DNA of 64,000 nt, taken from assembly GCA_018241765.1 (NCBI GenBank), contig JAFEDD010000002.1:159778-223777 (forward strand), in the 5' to 3' direction. Source of the DNA: Pseudomonadota bacterium. Its GTDB lineage: Bacteria > Pseudomonadota > Gammaproteobacteria > Burkholderiales > Casimicrobiaceae. Shown here piece by piece: positions 19,456 to 27,729 of the stretch. The position numbers were made by a program, and so were the translations under genes. Positions within the stretch are counted from its first letter, which is position 1. Every line of letters starts with the position of its first letter. The notes beneath the pieces are model-generated. The model was not told the DNA's origin. It worked only from the letters and a program-made list of their open reading frames with translations, and ran no database searches.

Positions 19456-20465
19456 GCGTTGGCGACCTCGTCAGCGCTCGCCGGCTCGTCCGCGTAGAGC
19501 AATTTCAGATTGCGCCCGTGCCGGATGCGTCCACTCTCGAGCACGAGCAGATCGAGGGTGATGCTCGCCAGATCGTCCGCACCCGCTTCGAGCATCGCGT
19601 CGCGATCCGTATGCAGAATTTTCAGGTAGTGGTTGCATCGATCGCATGTCTCGGCCTGAATGGGGGCTCGTGCTGCGCGCTCGGCGTCCGCATCGGTGTC
19701 GGCGTTCGTGATGGCGTCGAGACTTTGGTAGGACACACCCTCGGTGAGGCCGCAGCAGGTGCAGGTGGCACGCGGACGATGCCACTCACCGTTGCACAGT
19801 GAACAATGAAGGTATCGGTGACCACCCGAGGTGCCAACCGACCGGGTGATGCTCGTCGTCGGCCTGGAGCCACAGGCCGGGCATCGCGAGAGATCGGCAG
19901 CGGCGGTGGCGCGTAGCGCACCTTCATCTTCGACCGTGGCACGCCACGCGGTCAGTGCGTGTGTCCAGCAAACCTCGAGTGCCGCTGCAACGAACGGCGC
20001 TGCTGCCAGATCGCGTGTGCCGAGCCGTTCGCCGAGCAGATCGTCGGCGCGGCGCTCCAGTTCATCGTCGCTTTCATGGCGAAGACTCATCAGCACGCTG
20101 CGCGTGGCTTCCTGGGTGGAAGCGGACATTGCATCGGCGATGTGCCGTAACGCATCGCGCCACCAGGAAGCACGCGGTAGCGTCACGGCAGCGAGCGGCG
20201 GCGCGGCCGCATCGACGCCATCCAAGGTCTTCGGGATCGTGATCGCGGGTGCTTCGTCGAGCAGTTTTTGCTGAAGTCGCGCCAAATCGGCCATCAGCGT
20301 CAGGTATTCCCCCATCGGGTGGCCGTTGCTTAACTGGGTCAGGCGCATTTGCCGCTCCGCAAATACCGTCGACGGCTCCGGCCACCGAAAGAACGGGGCG
20401 TCGGCCAGCCCTCCCCGGGCAATCTCTTCTGCCGACTTGATCGGAATGGTGGGTCGGTTACTCAT
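19452..20465 (-). CDS. fdhE: Formate dehydrogenase accessory protein FdhE
   Basis: 337 residues from the ATG at 20465 (MSNRPTIPIKSAEEIARGG), chosen because GGAGGAAGTC directly precedes it. The open frame runs 75 bases further but has no ribosome site. FdhE is a rubredoxin-like protein needed for maturation of respiratory formate dehydrogenases. Four Cys-x2-Cys pairs are visible: CPACG, CSLCNGEWH, CTCCG and CDRCNHYLK. It lies downstream of the fdh structural genes but past a terminator, and overlaps selA, so it heads the sel operon. Confidence 0.93.
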   Translation of the reverse strand: MSNRPTIPIKSAEEIARGGLADAPFFRWPEPSTVFAERQMRLTQLSNGHPMGEYLTLMADLARLQQKLLDEAPAITIPKTLDGVDAAAPPLAAVTLPRASWWRDALRHIADAMSASTQEATRSVLMSLRHESDDELERRADDLLGERLGTRDLAAAPFVAAALEVCWTHALTAWRATVEDEGALRATAAADLSRCPACGSRPTTSITRSVGTSGGHRYLHCSLCNGEWHRPRATCTCCGLTEGVSYQSLDAITNADTDADAERAARAPIQAETCDRCNHYLKILHTDRDAMLEAGADDLASITLDLLVLESGRIRHGRNLKLLYADEPASADEVANA

Positions 20466-20538
20466 GACTTCCTCCGGGCGATCGGGTCGCCGTGCGCGAG
20501 CGGATGATCCCTGCGCAGCCAACGACAAGGTTTGCCGC

Positions 20539-20569
20539 AAAAAAAAACGCGGGAGAGAGCCTCCCGCGT
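20539..20569 (-). terminator. Rho-independent terminator of the fdh structural operon
   Basis: On the minus strand a perfect 9-bp stem (ACGCGGGAG / CTCCCGCGT) with a 5-base loop is followed by a run of nine T. It lies between the fdnI stop and the fdhE start, separating the structural operon from fdhE-selA-selB-selC. Confidence 0.88.
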
Positions 20570-20620
20570 CGAGTGTAGTCGCAGACGGCGATCACCGTCT
20601 GCCATGCCGAGGCGATGCAA

Positions 20621-21238
20621 TCAGCGCTTCATGGCGTCGTCGTACCAGATCCGATGATTGCTACGGGCCCACTCCTCAGTGACCGTGCCACGTGTCATGG
20701 CCCGCAGCGTGCCCTTGACCCAGATCGCCGCGTAGATGTGCACGATGACCGAGAGCACCAACACGAAGGCAGCGATCGCGTGCAGCAGAACGGCAACCCG
20801 GATGACGGCGATTGGGACGTAGGGCGCGAACCACGGTCGCCAGAACAGGAAGCCCGTGATCAAAAGCACGATCAGGCTGCAGGCGAACAGCCAGAACACG
20901 AGTTTCTGTCCGTAGTTGTATTTGCCCACCGCCGGCATGGCGCTCTTGTTGCCTTTCAACAACTGGCCCATTTGCTTTTTCCATTCCTTGTCGGCCGCCG
21001 TGAAACGGTTTGCAGCGACGAAACGAAGGAACAGTCCAAGGAACGACAGCACCATCAGCACGCCGAGGAACGGATGCAGAATGCGCGCCCACGAACCGCC
21101 TCCCGTCACCGTGCTCAAAAAGAACAACGACGGGTGAAACAGCGCGAACCCGGAACAGCCGGCGAGCACGAAGAGCAGCACGACGAACCAGTGGTTCATG
21201 CGCTCGCGGTCGTTGTAGCGTTGCAGCAACTTGCTCAT
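20621..21238 (-). CDS. fdnI: Formate dehydrogenase gamma subunit, cytochrome b556
   Basis: 205 residues. It is the membrane cytochrome b subunit that passes electrons from the iron-sulfur subunit to quinone. Four hydrophobic segments are visible (NHWFVVLLFVLAGCSGFALF near residue 17, LHPFLGVLMVLSFLGLFLRF, LVFWLFACSLIVLLITGFLF, VAVLLHAIAAFVLVLSVIVH), with the histidines expected for two haems (His near residues 16, 53, 149 and 162). The ATG at 21238 overlaps the last base of the beta-subunit stop and has GGAGG seven bases upstream. A GTG one codon earlier is also in frame. Confidence 0.93.
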   Translation of the reverse strand: MSKLLQRYNDRERMNHWFVVLLFVLAGCSGFALFHPSLFFLSTVTGGGSWARILHPFLGVLMVLSFLGLFLRFVAANRFTAADKEWKKQMGQLLKGNKSAMPAVGKYNYGQKLVFWLFACSLIVLLITGFLFWRPWFAPYVPIAVIRVAVLLHAIAAFVLVLSVIVHIYAAIWVKGTLRAMTRGTVTEEWARSNHRIWYDDAMKR

Positions 21239-22125
21239 CACGAACCCTCCTTCTCGCGTTTTCCGTCCTCAGGTTGCTCCTCGATCGGACCGACCTTCAT
21301 GTAGTGGAAGAACCCCACCACGGCAGCGCCGATCATGCCGGCGACCGCGAGTGGTTTGGCCACGCCTTTCCACAGCGAAACCGCCGGACTGATCGAAGGA
21401 TTGCGCGGCAGCTTTTCCAGCTCCGGTTGATCGGCGTGCTTGAGCACATACATGACGTGCGTGCCGCCGACACCAGCCGGGTTGTAGAGCCCTGCGTTCT
21501 GAAAACCGCGCTCTTTCAGTTCGCCGGCGCGCTTGTCGCCGTAGGTCACCATGTCTTCCTTGGTGCCGAAGTTGATCGCTCCGGTGGGGCAGGCTTTCAC
21601 GCATGCGGGCTCGAGCCCGACGCCAACGCGATCGGAGCAAAGCGTGCACTTGTAGGCCTTGTTGTCCTTCGGGCTGATGCGCGGCACGTCGAACGGGCAT
21701 CCGGTGATGCAGTAACCGCAACCGATGCAGTTTTCGCTGATGAAATCGACGATCCCGTTGGCGTACTTGACGATCGCGCCCGGTGAGGGGCACGCCTTCA
21801 GACAGCCGGGGTCCTCGCAGTGCATGCAGCCGTCCTTGCGAATCAGCCATTCGAGGTTGCCGGCCTTCGGCTCGACCTCGAAGAACTTCATCACCGTCCA
21901 GCTGTTCGGCGTGAGGTCCGCCGGGTTGTCGTAGACGCCGACGTTGCTGCCGATTTCGTCGCGCAGATCGTTCCACTCCATGCACGCAACCTGGCAGGCC
22001 TTGCAGCCAATGCACTTGGATTCGTCGATGAGCTTTGCGACCGGCGCGACTGCCGAGCGTACCTGTGGCGTCGGTGTGGTGGTGGCGGAGCGCGCCACCA
22101 CGTCCTGGGTTTGCAGACTGGCCAT
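21238..22125 (-). CDS. fdxH: Formate dehydrogenase iron-sulfur (beta) subunit
   Basis: 295 residues. It carries electrons from the molybdopterin subunit to cytochrome b. Four ferredoxin-type [4Fe-4S] cysteine sets are visible: [15 protein letters not shown] near residue 38, [14 protein letters not shown] near residue 100, [17 protein letters not shown] near residue 135 and [20 protein letters not shown] near residue 160. One transmembrane helix lies near the C-terminus ([17 protein letters not shown]), as in FdnH/FdoH. A GAGGAGG ribosome site precedes the ATG, 14 bases after the alpha-subunit stop. Confidence 0.96.
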   Translation of the reverse strand: MASLQTQDVVARSATTTPTPQVRSAVAPVAKLIDESKCIGCKACQVACMEWNDLRDEIGSNVGVYDNPADLTPNSWTVMKFFEVEPKAGNLEWLIRKDGCMHCEDPGCLKACPSPGAIVKYANGIVDFISENCIGCGYCITGCPFDVPRISPKDNKAYKCTLCSDRVGVGLEPACVKACPTGAINFGTKEDMVTYGDKRAGELKERGFQNAGLYNPAGVGGTHVMYVLKHADQPELEKLPRNPSISPAVSLWKGVAKPLAVAGMIGAAVVGFFHYMKVGPIEEQPEDGKREKEGS

Positions 22126-22139
22126 GGCTCGCTACCTCC

Positions 22140-25100
22140 TCAGGCTTTCTCGATGTTGACGAGGAACGCCTTGAACTCCGGCGTCTGCGAGTTGGCATCG
22201 CCGACGAAAGGCGTCAACGTGTTGGCGATGTAGCCGATCTTCGTCTGTCCCTTGAAGCCCCAGTGGAACGGGATACCCACCAGATGCACCTTCTGCCCGT
22301 TGACGTCCCACGGCTTGATGCGCTTGGTGACGACCGCCTTCGCCACGATGTGCCCGCGGTTGCTGCTCACCTTGACGCTGTCCCCATGTTTCACGCCCTT
22401 TTCCTTCGCCAGCTCTTCGCTGATTTCCACGAACGCCTCGGGTTGCACGATCGCATTGAGACGAGCGTGCTTGGTCCAAGTATGGAAGTGCTCGGTCAGG
22501 CGATAGGTCGTTGCGGAATAGGGGAATTGCTCCTTCTTGCCGAACGCCTCCATGTCGCCCTTGAACACCCGTGCGGCAGGGTTGCTGATCGCCTTCGGGT
22601 TGTTCGGGTGCAGTGGGTTGACGCCGATGGGTGTCTCGAACGGCTCATAGTGCTCGGGGAAGGGGCCTTCCGCCATGCCGATCGCGTGCAGGCGCGCAAC
22701 ACCCTCGGGGTTCATGATGAATGAGCCGACGTTCTCTTCGGGTGCCGCGTTCGGTCGCATGTCGGGTACGTCCGCGCCAGTCCATGCTTTGCCGTTCCAG
22801 AACTCGTATTTCTTGTTCGGCGCCCAGGGTTTGCCATCCTTGTCGGCACTTGCACGGTTGTACAGGATGCGACGGTTGGCCGGCCACGAGAACCCGTAGT
22901 TCTGATAGACGCCCCAGCCGGTCGGGTCGCTGAGGTCGCGGCGAGCCGTCATGTTGCCCGCCTCTGTCCAGCATCCGGAATACAGCCAGTTGCCGCAGGC
23001 CGTGGAGCCGTCGTCGCGCAACATCGCGAATCCCGGCAACTGCTGCCCGGCCTTGACGAGCACGGTGGGCGCAGCTTTCGGGTCCTTCGGATCGGGCGGT
23101 GCGTAGACATCGCCAATGGCGCGACCGTTGATTTCGCGCAGCAACTCGGCCGAACTCGGCTCGTTCGCTTGCACGTAGTCCCAGGCGAGGCCCGCGATCG
23201 GGTCAGGGAATGCGCCGCCGTCTTTCGCGTACATCGCGCGAAGTTTGACGAAGAGGCGCGCCATGATTTCCGAGTCGACCTTGCCCTCTCCGGGGGCGTC
23301 GATCGCCTTTTGCTTCCAGATGGCAACCCGACTCGAGTTGGTGAAGCTGCCCTCTTCCTCGGCGAAGCACGCGGCCGGAAGCCGGAACACCTCGGTCTGG
23401 ATGCTCTCCGGCTTCGCATCGTTGTACGGGCCGTAGTTCTGCCAGAACTCGCTGGTTTCCGTCTCGAGCGGATCGATGATGACCAGATATTTCAGTTTGC
23501 CCAGCGCGGCCGAGAGTTTGTTCTTGTTGGCCACGGTTGCCAGCGGGTTGAAGCCCTGCGACAGCATGCCCGTCATCTTGCCCTGATGCATCAGTTCAAA
23601 GATGTGCATGATGTCGAAACCGCCTTCGAGCTTCGGCACCCAGTCGTAGCAGAAATGGTTCTCCGCCGTGGCCGCCTTGCCGTAGTAGCTCTTCATCAGG
23701 CTCACGTAGAAGCGCGAGAAATTGCTCCAGTAGTTGAACTGATTCGGGCGCAGTGGCTTCGGTGTGCGCTTGGCGATGTATTTTTCGTATGTGTCGTCGG
23801 CGTCGGTTGGCGCACCGAGGTATCCCGAAAGCACCTCGGCGTAGGCGTTCATGTCGGTGACGCCCTGCACGTTCGAGTGTCCGCGCAACGCATTGACGCC
23901 GCCGCCTGGCCGTCCCATGTTGCCCAGCAACAGCTGGATCATCGCCATGGTGCGGATGTTCTGGCTGCCAACGGTGTGCTGGGTCCAGCCGAGCGCATAG
24001 AGGATCGTGCTCGTCTTGTCCGGAGCCGACATTTCGCCGAGCATCTGGCAGATCTGCAGGAACTTGTCCTTCGGCGTGCCGCAGATGTTGCTGACCATTT
24101 CCGGCGTGTAGCGGCTGTAGTGTTTCTTCAGCTGCTGGTACACGCACAGCGGGTCCTGCATCGTGTCGTCGACCTTCACGTAGCCACTGTCGTCGAGTTG
24201 GTAGCCCCAGCTCGATTTGTCGTACTTGCGCTTGGCTTCGTCGTATCCGCTGAAGAAGCCGTTTTCAAACTTGAAGTCCGGTTTCGTCAGGAATGTCGCA
24301 TCGGTGTTGAATTTGACGTAATCGTGGTGGATCTTGTCATTGCTCAACAGCCAGTTGATGACGCCGCCCAGAAAGGCGATGTCGGTGCCGTTGCGTATCG
24401 GCGCATAGACGTCGGCCACCGCCGATGTGCGGTTGAACCTCGGGTCGACCGAAATCAGCTTGGCCTTGCGCTTTTGCATGGCCTCGATCACCCATTTGAA
24501 TCCGACCGGGTGCGCTTCGGCGGCATTGCCGCCCATCACCATGATCAGATCGGCGTTCTTGATGTCCGTCCACGAGTTGGTCATCGCTCCGCGACCGAAT
24601 GTGGGACCCAAACTGGTCACCGTCGGCGCGTGTCAGACGCGAGCTTGTGTATCGATTCCGATCATGCCAAGGCCGCGCGCGACCTTGACTGAGAGATAAC
24701 TGGATTCGTTCGAAGAGGAACTGCAGATCAGGAAACTCGTCGTTGGCCAGCGGTTCACGGTGACACCGGCGGCGTTTTTGGTGACGAAGTTCGCATCGCG
24801 GTCCGCTTTCATATGCTTGGCGATGCGATCAAGCGCCTCGTCCCAGCTGATGCGCTTCCACTCCTTGCTGCCCGGCTCCCGAACGGCGGGATACTTGATT
24901 CGCGCAGGGGAATTGATCATGTCCAGAACGCCGGCGCCTTTCGGACACAGCGAACCGCGGCTCACGGGATTGTCGGGGTCGCCCTCGACGTGCACGATGG
25001 CCGGTTTGACATTTTTTGCGCGATCACCCAGCGTATAGACCAACATGCCACAACTGACAGAGCAGTAGGGGCAGGTGCTGCGCGTTTCCGTGGTTCGGGC

Positions 25101-25220
25101 CAGTTTGTAGTTTCGCGTCTCGGCATGGGCTGCCGTCGGCGAGAAACCGAGTGCCACGAAGCTGGATCCCACCAGCCCGGCACCCGAGGCCCGAAGGAAT
25201 TCCCTTCGGTTCATTTGCAC
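22140..25220 (-). CDS. fdnG: Formate dehydrogenase-N type alpha subunit, selenoprotein (UGA=Sec196)
   Basis: 1026 residues when the in-frame TGA at 24635-24633 is read as selenocysteine. The catalytic molybdopterin subunit oxidises formate to CO2 at the periplasmic face. The N-terminus is a twin-arginine signal (RREFL at 5-9). An Fe4S4 site uses Cys50, Cys53, Cys57 and Cys92. The residues around the stop read GIDTQARV-U-HAPTV and then FGRGAMTN, as in E. coli FdnG, and the Sec number equals the E. coli one (196). A SECIS hairpin follows the codon directly, and selA, selB and tRNA-Sec lie downstream. The start is GTG at 25220 behind AAGGAGG; an ATG two codons later is possible. Automated callers will split this gene in two. 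Confidence 0.97.
24601..24635 (-). promoter_or_regulatory. Bacterial SECIS element with the Sec UGA codon
   Basis: Counting the U of UGA as 1 on the minus strand, the hairpin pairs G15-G16 with C32-C33 and G18-C21 with G28-C31, and leaves U17 bulged. The loop is A22 G23 U24 U25 U26 G27. The bulged U17 and the loop G23-U24 are exactly the positions recognised by SelB in E. coli fdhF. This directs Sec insertion at residue 196 of the alpha subunit. Confidence 0.9.
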
Positions 25221-25294
25221 GATCGTCTCCTCCTTCTACCGCATGCACCGACTGCGACGGGAATTCGTGCGCAGCCTATCGTGCCCGCGAGGCT

Positions 25295-25323
25295 ATTGTG
25301 CGTCAGTGAACACCAGAAGGCAA
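25295..25323 (-). promoter_or_regulatory. Candidate sigma70-type promoter for the fdh operon
   Basis: On the minus strand TTGCCT and CACAAT are separated by 17 bases, about 75 bases upstream of the fdnG start. No sigma54 -24/-12 pair was seen. Called by eye in the 124-base gap behind trmL. Confidence 0.35.
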
Positions 25324-25344
25324 TGAATCGTGCAAAAAGTGGAA

Positions 25345-25833
25345 CTACGGCCGGATCGGCTGTGCCGCTCCGGCGAACCCGAGCTGGCGCCATGCCTCAT
25401 ACACCGTGATCGCCACCGCGTTGGACAGGTTCAAGCTGCGGTTGTTGGGCCGCATCGGCAGCTGCAGTCGTTGCGTTGCAGCAAAATCGGCGAGCACCGC
25501 CGCCGGCAGCCCCTTCGTTTCGCATCCGAACACGAAGGCATCACCGGCGATCAAGGGTTCGTCGTAGAGCGTGCGCGTGCCACCGGTCTCCACCGCGAAG
25601 AAGCGGTTCACGCCCTCACCGCTGAGCGTTGCACGGCACTGTGGCCAGTCCTCATGTACCCGCATGCTTGCGTATTCGTGGTAGTCGAGGCCCGCCCGGC
25701 GCATCCGGGCGTCGTCGAGCGGAAAGCCCAACGGGCGCACGAGATGGAGTTGCGCGCCGCTATTGGCGCACAGACGGATGACGTTGCCGGTATTGGGCGG
25801 AATTTCCGGCGAAACGAGAATCACATGGATCAT
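25345..25833 (-). CDS. trmL: tRNA (cytidine(34)-2'-O)-methyltransferase TrmL
   Basis: 162 residues, a minimal SPOUT methyltransferase that 2'-O-methylates the wobble base of tRNA-Leu. Family motifs are [20 protein letters not shown] at the N-terminus, [20 protein letters not shown] near residue 34, FGCETKGLP near residue 102 and the knot region [20 protein letters not shown] near residue 128. Its start overlaps the comF stop by four bases. It is transcribed towards the fdh operon and separated from it by 124 bases with its own candidate promoter. Confidence 0.94.
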   Translation of the reverse strand: MIHVILVSPEIPPNTGNVIRLCANSGAQLHLVRPLGFPLDDARMRRAGLDYHEYASMRVHEDWPQCRATLSGEGVNRFFAVETGGTRTLYDEPLIAGDAFVFGCETKGLPAAVLADFAATQRLQLPMRPNNRSLNLSNAVAITVYEAWRQLGFAGAAQPIRP

Positions 25834-26600
25834 GCGACGGCGCGCCCGAACTTTGCGACGCGGTCACGTCGCCTGGGGGGATCGACGCGGGCAAGCGTCA
25901 GCGCGTCGACACGCCGTGCGCCGGCCGCCAGCACGGCGCGCGCTGCCTCGTTGAGCGTGGCTCCGGTGGTCAACACGTCATCGACCAGCACCACCGCGAC
26001 ACCATCGAGCGGGCGTGTTGCGGCGAAGGCACCGCGCACATTGCGCCGCCGCTCGGTCCAGTTCAATTGTTGCTGCACGCCGGTTTCCCGAAGGCGGATC
26101 AGGGCATCGTCCGCGACGCGGAGGTCGTGGCAGCGAGCCACTTCGTGCGCGATCAATGCGGCCTGGTTATAGCCGCGCGCTTGCTGACGCGAGGGCGCCA
26201 GCGGCACCGGAATCAGCAGCGCGTCGTCCGCCAATGGCCACGAAGCGCCAGCATCGAAGAGGTGTTCCGCGCACCAGCGATAGAGCGAAAATGTATGACG
26301 ATATTTTCCCGCGAGAACGACGGAATCGAAGGGATGGGCATAGTGCCAGCGCGTGATCAGCGTATCCCACACCGGCGGGCGCTTGAGGCAGCGACCACAG
26401 AGCTGCCCATGGGTGGACGGGAGGCGGCAGCGAGGGCAGGTGCTGGCATCGATGACGGGCAGTGCGTTGGCGCAGTCGGAGCAGACTACGTCTGCGTTGT
26501 GCTCGCCGCAAAAGAAGCAAATCTGCGGTAGCGTGCGGCTGCGTGTTCGCCGCCAGAGCTGCCTCAAGGTGCCGCCCTCGTCATGGCGTCCTAAAATCAT
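25830..26600 (-). CDS. comF: ComF-family phosphoribosyltransferase-like protein
   Basis: 256 residues from the ATG at 26600 ([10 protein letters not shown]). The frame is open to 26768, but those codons lack family features and cover the space in front of bioC. An N-terminal zinc region has [20 protein letters not shown] and CGRC, followed by a double-zinc ComFC-type segment and a PRPP loop [17 protein letters not shown] near residue 205. ComF homologues assist DNA uptake; GntX-like ones have other uses. Other competence genes are not adjacent. bioC diverges, and comF next to bioC is frequent in proteobacteria. Confidence 0.88.
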   Translation of the reverse strand: MILGRHDEGGTLRQLWRRTRSRTLPQICFFCGEHNADVVCSDCANALPVIDASTCPRCRLPSTHGQLCGRCLKRPPVWDTLITRWHYAHPFDSVVLAGKYRHTFSLYRWCAEHLFDAGASWPLADDALLIPVPLAPSRQQARGYNQAALIAHEVARCHDLRVADDALIRLRETGVQQQLNWTERRRNVRGAFAATRPLDGVAVVLVDDVLTTGATLNEAARAVLAAGARRVDALTLARVDPPRRRDRVAKFGRAVA

Positions 26601-26770
26601 CCCTGTCCCAATCGTCTTCGTGTCGCCCGACGTCTCGAGTGTTCGAGGTGCGCGATCCACCACCGCCGTCGTGCCGTTGCAGCAAATTGTCCCATGTCGA
26701 TGCCACGCTCGCTTGATCTCGTCGCGCCGTCCGTGCGTGCAATGAGCACGCGTGGTGCGCCGACGCATTC

Positions 26771-27715
26771 ATGACGGCTCCGCCCACTCTCGACCGCTCG
26801 CAGCAGCGGCGCCGCAGCGAGCGTGCGGCGACAACCTATGCCGCCGCCGCCGTCGCGCAGCAGGAGATCGGGCGGCGACTGCTCGAGCGCTTCGACTTCA
26901 TGCGCTTGACGCCGAAGATCATCGTGGACGTCGGCTGTGGCCCCGGCACACACTGCGATGCGTTGGCGGCACGGTATCCGGAAAGCATGGTCGTCGCGCT
27001 CGATCATTCCGCGGCGATGATTCGCCAGGCCGTCGCCCGCCGAGATGGCGCGTCCGGCAAGGGCTGGCTGCGCCGACTCATCGGTCGCGACGACCGATCA
27101 CCGTCCGCCGGGCCGTTTGGCGTCGTGGCTGACATGCATCATTTGCCGGTCGCCCGCGAACGCTGCGACGTCCTGTGGAGCAACTTCGCCTTGCAGTATT
27201 CCGATGATCTGCCGTCGCTGTTCGCGGAATGGAACCGCACGCTCTCCATCGGTGGTGTGCTGATGTTTGCGTTGCCCGGCCCCGATACGTTGCGCGAGTT
27301 GCGCCGGGCCATCGACCTCGCTGGCGATGATGCGACGCGCCGCGTGCGGCAGTTCATCGACCTGCATGACATCGGCGACATGCTGATCGACGCCGGTTTC
27401 GCCGATCCGGTCATGGACATGGAAGTGCTCACGCTCGAGTACGCGAGTGCCGACGCCCTTTGGCGCGATCTCAAGGCGACGGGGGCGACGAATGTTCTCA
27501 GCACCCGTGCGCGTGGTTTGACGACACCGAGGAGGCTGCGCGCCTTTGCCGCTGCGCTTGATGCGGGGCGTGCGGCGGGTGCGCCGATTCGCGTGACGAT
27601 CGAGGTCATCTACGGCCATGCGTGGAAACTGCAGCGCCCGAAGACGCGGGAAGGTTTCAGCGTGGTTCGGTTGGAGGACATTCGGCGCGGTCCGCGCCGC
27701 GCGCCACCCTCCTGA
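26771..27715 (+). CDS. bioC: Malonyl-[acyl-carrier protein] O-methyltransferase BioC
   Basis: 314 residues. It is a SAM-dependent class I methyltransferase that masks malonyl-ACP so fatty-acid synthesis can build the pimelate chain of biotin. Motif I is IIVDVGCGPGTHCDALAARY near residue 50, followed by VVALDHSAAMIRQA and WSNFALQYSDDLPSLFAEW. The C-terminal IRVTIEVIYGHAWKLQRP is typical of BioC. An insert near residues 95-112 (RRDGASGKGWLRRLIGRDD) is longer than in E. coli BioC. No other bio gene is present nearby. It converges on pbpC with 14 bases between the stops. Confidence 0.9.
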   Translation: MTAPPTLDRSQQRRRSERAATTYAAAAVAQQEIGRRLLERFDFMRLTPKIIVDVGCGPGTHCDALAARYPESMVVALDHSAAMIRQAVARRDGASGKGWLRRLIGRDDRSPSAGPFGVVADMHHLPVARERCDVLWSNFALQYSDDLPSLFAEWNRTLSIGGVLMFALPGPDTLRELRRAIDLAGDDATRRVRQFIDLHDIGDMLIDAGFADPVMDMEVLTLEYASADALWRDLKATGATNVLSTRARGLTTPRRLRAFAAALDAGRAAGAPIRVTIEVIYGHAWKLQRPKTREGFSVVRLEDIRRGPRRAPPS

Positions 27716-27729
27716 GAGCCTGACAGCGC

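Noticed and set aside
24620-24636. Nonsense mutation or split formate dehydrogenase gene
   Set aside because: The TGA lies at the conserved Sec196 position, is followed by a SECIS with all key bases, and selA, selB and tRNA-Sec are adjacent.
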